Below, piece after piece: positions 49,519 to 58,145 of a stretch of DNA of 64,000 bases (position 1 is its first letter; each line of letters begins with the position of its first letter). The notes beneath the pieces were generated by a model. The model was not told the DNA's origin. It saw only the letters and a list, made by a program, of their open reading frames with translations, and did no database searches. This DNA comes from Rhodobacterales bacterium LSUCC0031 (GTDB lineage Bacteria > Pseudomonadota > Alphaproteobacteria > Rhodobacterales > Rhodobacteraceae): the NCBI GenBank assembly GCA_015689735.1, contig WVSP01000003.1:248001-312000 (forward strand), given 5' to 3'. Both the position numbers and the translations under genes were made by a program.

Positions 49519-50036
49519 GTTGTGGCGTCGCTTTCGGCGCGGGGCTTGAAACCGATGCCGCCCTTAGGCTTCCCCAGCCGCCGCGTCAACGCGATCAGGT
49601 GCAATGCCGCCTGTGCCGCGCCCCCCGCGGTGTTGAGGCGCGCACCATCGGCGCGTTCCTCGGCCTGGGCGCGGTTCTCGACCGTGATGATGCCGTTGCC
49701 GATACAGACACCTTGCAACCCTAGCATGGTCAGCGCCCGGCTGCTTTCGTTGACGACAACATCGTAATGACTGGTCGCGCCGCGGATCACGCAGCCGAGC
49801 GCCACGTAACCGTCGAACTCGCCCAGACGATGGGCAATGCCGATGGCGGTCGCGATCTCAAGGCTTCCCGGCACCTCGATCACCTCATGGGCAGCCCCGG
49901 CACGGTCAAGCACGGCGCTGGCCGCCGCGATCTGGGCCGATGCGATGGCGGTATAGTAAGGCGCGATCACGATGGCGATCTTCACCGGCTTGTCGAACTG
50001 GGGCAGGCCCATGTCATTGTCGGAATGTCCGGCCAT
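49515..50036 (-). CDS. ribH: 6,7-dimethyl-8-ribityllumazine synthase
   Basis: 173 aa. KIAIVIAPYYTAIASAQ at the N-terminus and the central PGSLEIATAI and GCVIRGATSHYD are lumazine synthase hallmarks, including the catalytic His. It condenses the ribB product with the ribD product. Its start shares one base with the ribB stop (TAATG). Confidence 0.94.
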   Translation of the reverse strand: MAGHSDNDMGLPQFDKPVKIAIVIAPYYTAIASAQIAAASAVLDRAGAAHEVIEVPGSLEIATAIGIAHRLGEFDGYVALGCVIRGATSHYDVVVNESSRALTMLGLQGVCIGNGIITVENRAQAEERADGARLNTAGGAAQAALHLIALTRRLGKPKGGIGFKPRAESDATT

Positions 50037-51166
50037 TATCCAAGCTCCGAGATTTTGCGCGTGCCGGTGATGGTCAGGCCGTAAGCCTCGAGCCCCACCA
50101 CCTTGGGTTTGGGCGAATTCGTCAGCAAGATCATCTCGCTGATCCCCAGCGCCGACAAGATCTGCGCCCCCAGCCCGTATTGGCGGAGCGTCTGGGGGCT
50201 GACCTCATCCTCCACGACCAGCTTCATGGTCAGGTCGCGCAACAAGACCAGAACGCCGCGCCCCTCCTCCGCGATGAGCCGCATGGCGTCGCCAAACTCG
50301 CCCGCACGGCCCCGCGGGCCTGTGCCGACCACATCCAGCAGCGGGTCCATCGCATGCATCCGCACAAGTACCGGGTCAGGCCCGCCGATATCGCCCTTGA
50401 TCAGCACGATATGCTCGGCGCCTTGGGTCTCGTCGGTATAGATGCGCATGGTCCAGTCGCCGCCGAACTCGCTGGTGATCACGCGCTCCTCGCGCTGCTT
50501 GACCAGGTTGTCATGGCGGCGGCGATAGGCGATCAAGTCGCTGATCGTGCCGATCTTGAGGTTGTGACGCTGCGCGAAGGCCACCAGATCGGGCAGCCGC
50601 GCCATGGTGCCATCCTCGTTCATGATCTCGCAGATCACGCCCGAAGGGTTCAGGCCCGCCAAGCGCGAGATATCGACCGCCGCCTCGGTATGGCCCGCGC
50701 GCACCAAAACACCGCCATCGCGCGCGCGCAGGGGAAAGACATGGCCGGGTGTGGCGATATCTTGCGCACCTTTCGAGGCATCGATTGCCACCTGCACGGT
50801 GCGCGCGCGGTCAGCTGCCGAAATCCCCGTCGTCACCCCTTCGCGCGCCTCGATCGACAAGGTGAATGCCGTCTCATGGCGCGAGAAATTATTGGTGGAC
50901 ATCAGCGGCAGCCCCAGCTGGTCGATCCGCGCGGATGTCATCGACAAACAGATCAGGCCCCGCCCATGGGTCGCCATGAAATTGATCGCATCCGGCGTGG
51001 CCCATTGCGCGGGGATCACCAGATCGCCCTCGTTCTCGCGATCTTCGTGATCGACAAGGATGAACATATGGCCATTGCGCGCCTCGGCGATGATCTCTTC
51101 GATGGGCGAGATCGCTTCGGCCCAATCGCGCTCGACCGGTCCCGGTGCTTCGAAAACTTGCGTCAT
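50036..51166 (-). CDS. ribB: 3,4-dihydroxy-2-butanone-4-phosphate synthase with a non-catalytic RibA-like domain
   Basis: 376 aa from the ATG in MTQVFEAPGPVERD (GAGGGG upstream). The DHBP synthase half is intact: LVDHEDRENEGDLVIPA (metal ligands), and GHVFPLRARDGGVLVRAGHTEA. The C-terminal RibA-like half lacks the zinc Cys: the region expected to carry C-x10-C-x-C reads VRMHAMDPLLDVVGTGPRGR with no Cys. GTP cyclohydrolase II must therefore come from another gene. This degenerate fusion is usual in alphaproteobacteria. Confidence 0.92.
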   Translation of the reverse strand: MTQVFEAPGPVERDWAEAISPIEEIIAEARNGHMFILVDHEDRENEGDLVIPAQWATPDAINFMATHGRGLICLSMTSARIDQLGLPLMSTNNFSRHETAFTLSIEAREGVTTGISAADRARTVQVAIDASKGAQDIATPGHVFPLRARDGGVLVRAGHTEAAVDISRLAGLNPSGVICEIMNEDGTMARLPDLVAFAQRHNLKIGTISDLIAYRRRHDNLVKQREERVITSEFGGDWTMRIYTDETQGAEHIVLIKGDIGGPDPVLVRMHAMDPLLDVVGTGPRGRAGEFGDAMRLIAEEGRGVLVLLRDLTMKLVVEDEVSPQTLRQYGLGAQILSALGISEMILLTNSPKPKVVGLEAYGLTITGTRKISELG

Positions 51167-51221
51167 GGCCATCCCCTCGCCGGTCTCTTGGCCGCCAGAT
51201 AGACCATCCTTCAGGCGATGA

Positions 51222-51818
51222 CTAGGCCACGGTGGGTGGCGCAAAGAATGTCGCGCGGTCGATGCTGCCTGCAAGACCCGCCGCGCCGGTCCAGCCGCGT
51301 TCGATCTCGGTGGCACTGACCAAGACGACCCCGTCACGCGGCAGGCGGCGCGCAGCCAAGAGCGCGCGCAATCCGTCACGCGTCTCGCGCCATGACGCGG
51401 TGAAGCCGGGGGCGCGACCAACCGCCGCGAACAGGCCCGGATGGGCAGCCTCAATGCTCGCGGGATCGGTGGGCGCATAGATCGCAGCGACCCTGTCGGC
51501 CTGCCCCGCGAGATCGGCCAAGCGCTGCGCCACAGCAGCGTCCAGCGCGACCGCCCCCGGCCGCAAATCCAGCGCATTGCCCGAGAACAGAAAGGCCACG
51601 ATGTCATGCCCCGATGTCGCGCGGATCGTCGCATAAGTCTGGTAGGGCAAGCCCAACCGCTTGGCGCGCGCCACGCGCAGGCGCACCACCTCCAGGGGCA
51701 GGCTTGGCAACAGCGCGTGACGCGCCTTGGTCCAAGCGAGCTTGCGAAAGCCGAACCCCGCCTCCAGCGAAGGCCCGCCATTATGGCCGATCCCCGCAAA
51801 TCCCGGTCCTTCGCCCAT
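51222..51818 (-). CDS. Conserved hypothetical in the riboflavin operon
   Basis: 198 aa, starting MGEGPGFAGIGHNGGPSL. The C-terminal part is Ala-rich with AVAQRLADLAGQADRVAAIYAP and DGVVLVSATEIERGWTGA. No enzyme motif recognised. The IGHNGGP segment near the start is a common Rhodobacterales small-protein motif of unknown role. It is located between ribB and ribE on the operon strand with short gaps. AGGGGCGAGG RBS, adjacent to repeat copy 4. Confidence 0.7.
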   Translation of the reverse strand: MGEGPGFAGIGHNGGPSLEAGFGFRKLAWTKARHALLPSLPLEVVRLRVARAKRLGLPYQTYATIRATSGHDIVAFLFSGNALDLRPGAVALDAAVAQRLADLAGQADRVAAIYAPTDPASIEAAHPGLFAAVGRAPGFTASWRETRDGLRALLAARRLPRDGVVLVSATEIERGWTGAAGLAGSIDRATFFAPPTVA

Positions 51819-51829
51819 GACCTCGCCCC

Positions 51830-51861
51830 TTCTTCGTTTCAGAAATATCCCCGCCGGAGGC
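51830..51861 (-). repeat. Dispersed repeat with conserved tail, copy 4 (inverted)
   Basis: On the minus strand GGGGATATTTCTGAAACGAA and GAAG repeats the tail of the copies at 3964, 33210 and 39446, with an altered hairpin part. It directly precedes the RBS of the operon hypothetical. Confidence 0.65.
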
Positions 51862-51908
51862 ATCCCGCCCGCGCTACCCGCGCGCAGGCAGTCGGGTCGA
51901 TGCGGCCC

Positions 51909-52496
51909 TCAGCCCCATTCCTGCAGCCGCGCCACGTAACGCGCAAGCGTATCGATCTCTAGGTTGATCCGATCGCCCACCGCAGTGCCGCCCCAGTTGG
52001 TCACGGCCTTTGTATGCGGGATCAGGTTCACCCCGAATGCGACCCCATCGACATCATTCACCGTCAGCGATGTCCCGTTCAGCGCCACCGACCCCTTGGG
52101 CGCGATGAAACGTGCCAAATCGGCAGGTGCGCGGAAGGTGATCCGCGTCGAGGCCCCCTCGTCGTGCATTGCCACCACCTCGGCTACGCCATCGACATGG
52201 CCCGACACGATATGGCCGCCCAATTCATCCCCGACCTTGAGCGCCCGTTCAAGGTTCAGCTTACGCCCGACGACCCAATCGCCGATCGCGGTTTTCGACA
52301 CGCTCTCGGCCGAGATATCGACCTCGAACCAATCGGTGCCAAGTGCTGTAACCGTCAGGCAGACCCCATCGCAAGCGATCGAGGCCCCGATATCGATGCC
52401 GCCCGTGTCATAGCCCGTCGCGATGCGCGCTTTCAGATCGCCCGCCATGTGCAGCGCCCTGACCTCACCTTGATCGGTCACGATCCCCGTGAACAT
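51909..52496 (-). CDS. ribE: Riboflavin synthase alpha chain
   Basis: 195 aa with two lumazine-binding repeats: N-terminal MFTGIVTDQGEV with SIACDGVCLTV, and the second with GHIVSGHVDGVAEV and SVALNGTSLTVNDV. It dismutates two lumazines to riboflavin. It starts the part of the rib operon on this strand that continues with the hypothetical, ribB, ribH and nusB. ribD and nrdR lie 6.5 kb upstream on the same strand. Confidence 0.94.
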   Translation of the reverse strand: MFTGIVTDQGEVRALHMAGDLKARIATGYDTGGIDIGASIACDGVCLTVTALGTDWFEVDISAESVSKTAIGDWVVGRKLNLERALKVGDELGGHIVSGHVDGVAEVVAMHDEGASTRITFRAPADLARFIAPKGSVALNGTSLTVNDVDGVAFGVNLIPHTKAVTNWGGTAVGDRINLEIDTLARYVARLQEWG

Positions 52497-52626
52497 GGCC
52501 CTTGCCCTCCTGTTCGTGTGCCATCTGACAAAGCATGCGCGCCCCCCGGCATCAAGGGGGCCTGCGCGCCACATTCTGGCCAAATATGCGCCCCAAGCTT
52601 GCCGCCAACTTGCATCCTATATATCG

Positions 52627-52655
52627 AAATCGCAAAATCGCACTTTTGATAAAAG
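52627..52655 (+). promoter_or_regulatory. AT-rich divergent promoter region with tandem AAATCGCA
   Basis: Perfect tandem repeat AAATCGCA-AAATCGCA (52627-52642), followed by inverted repeat CTTTT-GAT-AAAAG (52643-52655), immediately before kpsS. The region is AT-rich against its background and separates divergent ribE and kpsS. A regulator-binding site for capsule expression is plausible (inference). Confidence 0.45.
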
Positions 52656-52667
52656 ATCGCGCCACCA

Positions 52668-53957
52668 ATGGACCTGTACAACGCCGATCGCCGCTTCTTG
52701 TTCCTGCAAGGCCCCCATGGTCCGTTCTTCGGCCAGTTGGGAGCCATGTTGCAAGCGGCCGGGGCGAAGGTGTGGCGGGTAGGGTTCAACAGGGGCGACG
52801 CGGCGTTTTGGCCAGATCGGGCAAGTTACATCGCCTTCCGCGACAAGGCCGATGATTGGCCAGGGCGTGTGTCCACGCTGCTTGAAGACCATCAGATCAC
52901 CGATCTGGTTGTCTATGGCGACACCCGCCCCATTCATGCGGCGGCAATCGCTGCGGCGCGCGCGCGCGCCATCACCATCCATGTCTTCGAGGAAGGCTAT
53001 CTGCGCCCCTATTGGGTGACTTATGAGCGGGGCGGCGCGAATGGCCATTCGCCGATCATGTCGCTTTCGGTGGCCGAGATGCGCGCGGCGCTTGCGGGGC
53101 TCGATCTGGACTTGCCCGATGCGCCTGCGCGCTGGGGCGATATGCGTCACCATGTATTTTACGGCGCACTTTATTATTTCTGCGTGCTGGCATGGAACCG
53201 TGGCTATCGCCATTTCCGCCCCCATCGCAGCTTGGGTGTTGGCGCCGAATTTCGCCTGTACCTGCGCCGATTGGCCTTGATGCCCTTTCATGCGCTGGGT
53301 CGCATCCATGCGACATGGCGGATCAAGACCGGCGGATTTCCCTATCATCTGGCGCTTTTGCAACTCGAACATGATGCAAGTTTCCGCGATCACGGCCCAT
53401 TTGCGACGATGACAGAGTTTTTGGAGCTGCTGATCGCAGCTTTCGCCGCCGGTGCGCCCGCGCATCACCATCTGGTCTTCAAGGCACACCCGCTCGAGGA
53501 TGGACGCACCCCCTTGCGGCGCGATATCGGGGCGATCGCGTCGGCTCATGGCGTGGCCGGGCGGGTACATTTCGTGCGCGGCGGCAAGTTGGCGCTGCTC
53601 TTGAACGATGCGCGCTCGGCTGTCACGGTCAATTCCACCGCCGCCCAACAGGCGCTTTGGCGTGGCTTGCCGCTCAAGGCCTTTGGGCAGGCGGTCTATC
53701 TCAAACCTGAATTCGTCTCGTCCCAACCGCTCGAGGCGTTTTTCCAAAATCCCACCCGCCCCGATAGCCGCGCCTATCGCGATTACCGCCATTTCCTGTT
53801 GGAGACCTCGCAAGTCACGGGCAGCTTTTATTCCGCGCGCGGGCGGCGGCAGCTTTTGCGCCAGATCGTCGATATGATGCTGTCGCCCGACGATCCTTAT
53901 GCAGCGCTCAGCGCGGGCAGACCGGCACCAAGGCAACACTTGCGGCTGGTGACGTAA
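52668..53957 (+). CDS. kpsS: KpsS-like capsule polysaccharide Kdo-transferase
   Basis: 429 aa, starting MDLYNADRRFLFLQGPHGPFF. GPHGPFFGQLGAMLQAAGAKV and the later VFEEGYLRPYWVTYERGGAN are hallmarks of KpsS/LipB. YLKPEFVSSQ and a conserved FKAHPLEDGR (His-Pro) lie in the C-terminal half. KpsS adds a Kdo to the lipid acceptor of group-2 capsules. First gene of a three-gene capsule module. Confidence 0.88.
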   Translation: MDLYNADRRFLFLQGPHGPFFGQLGAMLQAAGAKVWRVGFNRGDAAFWPDRASYIAFRDKADDWPGRVSTLLEDHQITDLVVYGDTRPIHAAAIAAARARAITIHVFEEGYLRPYWVTYERGGANGHSPIMSLSVAEMRAALAGLDLDLPDAPARWGDMRHHVFYGALYYFCVLAWNRGYRHFRPHRSLGVGAEFRLYLRRLALMPFHALGRIHATWRIKTGGFPYHLALLQLEHDASFRDHGPFATMTEFLELLIAAFAAGAPAHHHLVFKAHPLEDGRTPLRRDIGAIASAHGVAGRVHFVRGGKLALLLNDARSAVTVNSTAAQQALWRGLPLKAFGQAVYLKPEFVSSQPLEAFFQNPTRPDSRAYRDYRHFLLETSQVTGSFYSARGRRQLLRQIVDMMLSPDDPYAALSAGRPAPRQHLRLVT

Positions 53958-54041
53958 ACATGTCTAGCGCCGACGGCTCAAAATCGCTAAAGTGTGGAAA
54001 AAAGATAATCCGAGGCAGTTTCCGGCGAGAGGAGCCACCCT

Positions 54042-55175
54042 GTGACATCGATGGCATCCCGCATCGCGCGCATCACCGCGTTGTGCGTTATTTCAGGCGC
54101 GGTCGCAGCCTGTAGCTTGTTGCCCCGTTCGGGCCCGACACGAAACGAGATCTTTGCAGGCTCCGTCCAACGCGAGGGCGATGCCTTCGTGGTCGAGGTC
54201 AACCAGCGCGTCACCGCCGCCACTGCCGTGGTGCCTGCATTGGGCTTCCCCCCTGAAATGCTGAATGCCGCCCTGTCCGACACCGATGTCATCCGCCCCG
54301 GCGACCTGATCCAGCTGACCGTCTATGAAAATGTGACCGATGGATTGCTGGCAGGCCAAGGCGCGGCTGCCGCCACGGTCAACCAAGTGCAGGTCGATAG
54401 CGCAGGCTTCATCTTTATCCCTTATGCTGGCCGGATCCGCGCCGCAGGTAACACGCCCGAGGCGTTGCGCGGCATCATCACCCGCAGTCTCGATGAGCAA
54501 ACTCCCGATCCGCAGGTCATCGTGAACCGCACACCCGGCGATGGCGCGACGGTCACGATCTCAGGCGAAGTGGGTGGGCAAGGTATCTATCCGATCGAGC
54601 GGCCGACCCGCACCCTCTCGGCGATGCTGGCCGCAGCAGGCGGCGTGTCTGTTGACCCCGAGATCGCCCAAGTCACGCTGATCCGCGGCAATCATCGCGG
54701 CACGATCTGGTTCCAGGACCTGTTCCGCGATCCCGCGCTCGACATCGCGCTGCGCGGCGGCGATCGGATCTTGGTCGAAGAGGACGGGCGGTCCTTTACT
54801 GCCTTGGGCGCCACCTCCAGCCAGACAGTTGTGCCGTTTGAGAGCCAAGTCATTTCAGCGATCGAGGCGATTGCCTCTGTCGGCGGCTTGAGCCCGACCT
54901 TGGCTGACCCGACCGGCGTCTTTGTCTTGCGCAACGAGGCCGAGCCCATCGCGCGCGCCGTCTTGGGACGCGATGATCTGATCGGAAACCAGCGCATGAT
55001 CTATGTGCTCGACCTGACCGTGCCGACGGGCATGTTCGAGGCGCGCGATTTCGTCATCCGCGATGGGGACACGGTCTATGTCACCGCCGCCCCGATCACC
55101 CAGTGGAACAACGCCATCAGCGCACTGACCGGCACCTTGGGTGCGGCCGGAACGGTCGGCAACGCGCTTCCATAA
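54042..55175 (+). CDS. Capsule/exopolysaccharide outer-membrane export lipoprotein (Wza/KpsD-like OPX)
   Basis: 377 aa from GTG 54042, chosen because GAGAGGAG lies 7 bases upstream. Lipobox VAAC at Cys24. A polysaccharide export (PES) domain follows: VIRPGDLIQLTVYEN, VDSAGFIFIPYAGRIRAAGNTPE, then SLBB-like repeats (ISGEVGGQGIYPIERPTRTL). It forms the outer membrane exit channel for capsular polysaccharide. 85 bases after kpsS. Confidence 0.9.
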   Translation: MTSMASRIARITALCVISGAVAACSLLPRSGPTRNEIFAGSVQREGDAFVVEVNQRVTAATAVVPALGFPPEMLNAALSDTDVIRPGDLIQLTVYENVTDGLLAGQGAAAATVNQVQVDSAGFIFIPYAGRIRAAGNTPEALRGIITRSLDEQTPDPQVIVNRTPGDGATVTISGEVGGQGIYPIERPTRTLSAMLAAAGGVSVDPEIAQVTLIRGNHRGTIWFQDLFRDPALDIALRGGDRILVEEDGRSFTALGATSSQTVVPFESQVISAIEAIASVGGLSPTLADPTGVFVLRNEAEPIARAVLGRDDLIGNQRMIYVLDLTVPTGMFEARDFVIRDGDTVYVTAAPITQWNNAISALTGTLGAAGTVGNALP

Positions 55176-55182
55176 GCCCCTG

Positions 55183-57225
55183 ATGGGCGCGCCGGGCGAT
55201 ACCACGAACGGCGCGCCGCGCAGGCAGGCTTTCTTCTATAATGCGGGCTTTCTGACCCAACCGCGCTTGCGCCGCATTTTGCAGCTTGCAGGCTATGATC
55301 TGCGCTTGGGCAAGGCGGGGCCGGATGATGACGTGCTGGTCTGGGGTGCGTCACCCTATGCCAAGCGCGGCGAGGCCATGGCGCGTGCCAACGGCGCGCA
55401 TCTGGTGCGCATCGAAGATGCCTTTCTGCGCTCGCTCCATCCCGGTCGGTCAGGCGATCCACCCTTGGGGCTGATCATCGACCGGCAGGGCATCTATTTC
55501 GACGCCAGCCGCCCCTCGGATCTGGAAACGCTCTTGGCGACACATCCGCTGGACGATACCGCGCTGCTTGATCGCGCGCGCGGAGCCAAGGCGCGGATTG
55601 CCGCCGCCCATCTGACCAAATACGCCGCCACCGACCCCGTCCTTGCGGCGCCCCCGCCGGGCTATGTGCTGCTGATCGACCAGACGCGCGGCGACGCCGC
55701 CATCCGGCTGGGCGGCGCAAACGCGCAGAGTTTCGCCGAGATGCTCGCCCATGCACAGGAGGATCACCCCGGCGCGCGCGTCGTGATCAAGACCCATCCC
55801 GAGACGCAGGCGGGCCATCGCGCGGGCCATTTCGATGCCGCCACCCTGCCCCGTGGTGTCACGCTCGAGGATCGCCCGATCTCGCCCCAACGGCTGTTCG
55901 AAGGAGCGCGTGCGGTCTATTGCGTCACCTCGCTTTTGGGGTTCGAGGCGATCTTGGCGGGTCATCGCCCGGTGGTGTTCGGTGTGCCATTCTATGCCGG
56001 TTGGGGCCTGAGCGACGACCGCCGTCCCACGCCCGCGCGCCGCAACCGCAAGCTGACTCGCGCGCAACTGGCCGCAGCCGCGCTCATTCTTTATCCCACA
56101 TGGTATGACCCCTACCGCGACAGGCTGGGCCGGGTCGAGGATGCCCTTGGCGCGCTCGAGGCGCAGACACGCGCTTGGCGCGAAGATCGCGCAGGCCATG
56201 TGGCGGTCGGCATGCGCGCATGGAAACGCCGCCATCTGACCCAGTTCTTCGGCCCGATGCGCTTTACCGACGATCCGGCCAAGGCGGCGGCGGATGGGCG
56301 GCCCGTCATGGTCTGGGCCAGCCGCGAAACCGCGGCGCTGCGCGCGGCTTGCGCAGAAGCGAAGCGACCGCTTCATCGGGTCGAGGACGGCTTTTTGCGC
56401 TCGCGTGGTTTGGGGGCGGACCTCGTACCGCCACTCTCGCTGGTGGTCGATGATCTGGGCATTTACTATGATCCCAGCCGCGAAAGCCGCCTTGACCGCC
56501 TCATCGCCGAGGCCGCCACGATGGATGGCAAGCACCTGATGCGCGCCGAGGCGCTGATGGCGCGGCTGGTGGCCTTGGGCGTGACAAAATACAATCTCGC
56601 AGGCGCGGCGACCCTGCCCTTGGCGCAAGGGCGGCCCCTGATCCTCGTGCCGGGGCAGGTGGAGGATGACGCCTCGATCATCCTTGGCGCAGGCGAGGTG
56701 CGCACGAATGCGGGGCTATTGGCCCGCGCCCGCGCGCTGTTCCCCGAGGCGGTGATCCTCTATAAACCCCATCCCGATATCGTGGCGGGGCTGCGCCAAG
56801 GCGCGGTGGCAGAAGATGTGCTGGCGGCCTGCGCCGACGAAGTTTTGGAAGGGGGCGACCCCGCCATGCTGCTCGCGCAGATCGACGGGGTGGTCACGAT
56901 GACCTCGGGGCTGGGTTTCGAGGCACTCTTGCGCGGCGTGCCGGTCACCTGCCTTGGCACGCCCTTCTATGCCGGCTGGGGGCTGACCCGCGATCTGGGG
57001 CCGCACCCCGCACATCGCAAGGCAAGACCCAGCCTTGCCGCACTCGCCCATGCGGCGCTCATCGCCTATCCGCGCTACCACGACCCGCTGACCGGCCTGC
57101 CCTGCCCGCCCGAAGTGGCACTCGACCGGCTGGCCGATGGCACGGGGCTGCGCGGCCGTCCGACGCTACGCGCATTGGCCAAGTTTCAGGGGTGGTTTGC
57201 AGGCTGGGCTTGGGTTTGGCGGTGA
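55183..57225 (+). CDS. kpsC: KpsC-like capsule polysaccharide Kdo-transferase (two GT domains)
   Basis: 680 aa, starting MGAPGDTTNGAPRRQAFFY. Two homologous halves each contain the RVEDGFLRS-type motif (IEDAFLRSLHPGRSG in the first, VEDGFLRSRGLGADL in the second) and VFGVPFYAGWGL / LGTPFYAGWGLT. KpsC extends the Kdo linker in group-2-type capsules. It begins 8 bases after the OPX gene stop, so the three genes form an operon. ABC exporter genes are not in the window. Confidence 0.9.
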   Translation: MGAPGDTTNGAPRRQAFFYNAGFLTQPRLRRILQLAGYDLRLGKAGPDDDVLVWGASPYAKRGEAMARANGAHLVRIEDAFLRSLHPGRSGDPPLGLIIDRQGIYFDASRPSDLETLLATHPLDDTALLDRARGAKARIAAAHLTKYAATDPVLAAPPPGYVLLIDQTRGDAAIRLGGANAQSFAEMLAHAQEDHPGARVVIKTHPETQAGHRAGHFDAATLPRGVTLEDRPISPQRLFEGARAVYCVTSLLGFEAILAGHRPVVFGVPFYAGWGLSDDRRPTPARRNRKLTRAQLAAAALILYPTWYDPYRDRLGRVEDALGALEAQTRAWREDRAGHVAVGMRAWKRRHLTQFFGPMRFTDDPAKAAADGRPVMVWASRETAALRAACAEAKRPLHRVEDGFLRSRGLGADLVPPLSLVVDDLGIYYDPSRESRLDRLIAEAATMDGKHLMRAEALMARLVALGVTKYNLAGAATLPLAQGRPLILVPGQVEDDASIILGAGEVRTNAGLLARARALFPEAVILYKPHPDIVAGLRQGAVAEDVLAACADEVLEGGDPAMLLAQIDGVVTMTSGLGFEALLRGVPVTCLGTPFYAGWGLTRDLGPHPAHRKARPSLAALAHAALIAYPRYHDPLTGLPCPPEVALDRLADGTGLRGRPTLRALAKFQGWFAGWAWVWR

Positions 57226-57290
57226 GGGGGGGAATGCGATACACCCTTGCCACAAATGATCTCTGCCGGAGGCGTTGTTGAAAAGTGACC

Positions 57291-57305
57291 AATATGGTGT
57301 ATATT
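57291..57305 (+). promoter_or_regulatory. Inverted repeat AATAT-N5-ATATT at the mqsR start
   Basis: AATAT (57291-57295), GGTGT, ATATT (57301-57305) is a perfect inverted repeat just before the mqsR GTG. GTGACC is also directly repeated around it (57286 and 57311). It may be the MqsA operator or the -10 region of a leaderless transcript. Confidence 0.45.
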
Positions 57306-57306
57306 T

Positions 57307-57636
57307 GTGCGTGACCTGAGAATCAAAAAACGTCCCACCCATGACTTGAAGAAGATACAGGAGACCTTCGACACGACCGATAATCTTGTGATAACGGGCT
57401 CTGCCAAGCGCTCTGCTTTCAAGATGGGCTATGCGTTGGAGGATGTTGTCGAAGCCGTTCAAGACCTTTTGCCCGCGGATTTCGTTCACTCCAAACCCGG
57501 CCATTCCCCGGCACAGCAGGGGGTCTGGCACGACACCTACGTCATGCCTTGGGACAAGAGAAACATCTTCATCAAGTTCGCAGGCGCGACAATCGTTGAC
57601 ATAGCCCTCACCTCTTTCAAGGAGAGCGATAGATGA
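57307..57636 (+). CDS. mqsR: MqsR-family toxin (type II toxin-antitoxin)
   Basis: 109 aa, starting at GTG 57307. The RelE-like MqsR pattern is visible: RPTHDLKKIQETF at the N-terminus, MGYALEDVVEAVQDL in the middle, and the C-terminal VWHDTYVMPWDKRNIFIKFAG. MqsR cleaves mRNA at GCU in E. coli; the activity here is inferred. Its stop overlaps the antitoxin start (ATGA). No clear RBS precedes the GTG. Confidence 0.8.
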   Translation: MRDLRIKKRPTHDLKKIQETFDTTDNLVITGSAKRSAFKMGYALEDVVEAVQDLLPADFVHSKPGHSPAQQGVWHDTYVMPWDKRNIFIKFAGATIVDIALTSFKESDR

Positions 57637-58136
57637 CCCAGACGCGCGTTCACCCCGAGACCGGGAAACAGCTCACGCGCCAAACGCGTAAGGAAATCGT
57701 GTCTTTTGGGCCGCTGAAACGCGAGGTCGAAGTGCAAGGCTGGTATCCCGATGACGACAGCGACAGCCTACACACAGGCGCGGATCTCAGGCAGGCGAAC
57801 GCGGCCTACAAGGCATTGCGCGCGGCCTATCCCGACCATGTCAAACAGATCCGGAAAAAGCTGAAACTGACGCAAGAAAAGGCTGGCCTGCTGATCGGTG
57901 GGGGCAAGCGCGCGTTCCAGAAATACGAGGCCGGAACGCTGTTCCCCAGTGATGCGGCGATGGGGCTGTTGGAAATTCTGAACCAGCAACCCGACATGAT
58001 CGGGATTCTCGAAACCATGCGCAGCCAAGCAACGCTAAAAACCGAGGGATGGGCGCATGACGCCCAAATGTCACCCAAGCGCGCAAAACCCACGGCACCT
58101 GCGCAGCGCGTGGGCCGAAGGGGTGTTGCGGCGTGA
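57633..58136 (+). CDS. mqsA: MqsA-like antitoxin, without the zinc Cys
   Basis: 167 aa. The C-terminal XRE-type DNA-binding domain (about residues 70-120: HVKQIRKKLKLTQEKAGLL, GGKRAFQKYEAGTL) is that of MqsA. The N-terminal part (VHPETGKQLTRQTRKEI, GWYPDDDSDSLHTGADL) matches a subgroup of MqsA-type antitoxins. The protein contains no Cys at all, so the CxxC zinc site of E. coli MqsA is missing. Probably represses its own operon. The tail after residue 130 is basic and may be disordered. Confidence 0.78.
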   Translation: MTQTRVHPETGKQLTRQTRKEIVSFGPLKREVEVQGWYPDDDSDSLHTGADLRQANAAYKALRAAYPDHVKQIRKKLKLTQEKAGLLIGGGKRAFQKYEAGTLFPSDAAMGLLEILNQQPDMIGILETMRSQATLKTEGWAHDAQMSPKRAKPTAPAQRVGRRGVAA

Positions 58137-58145
58137 TTGCCCCCC

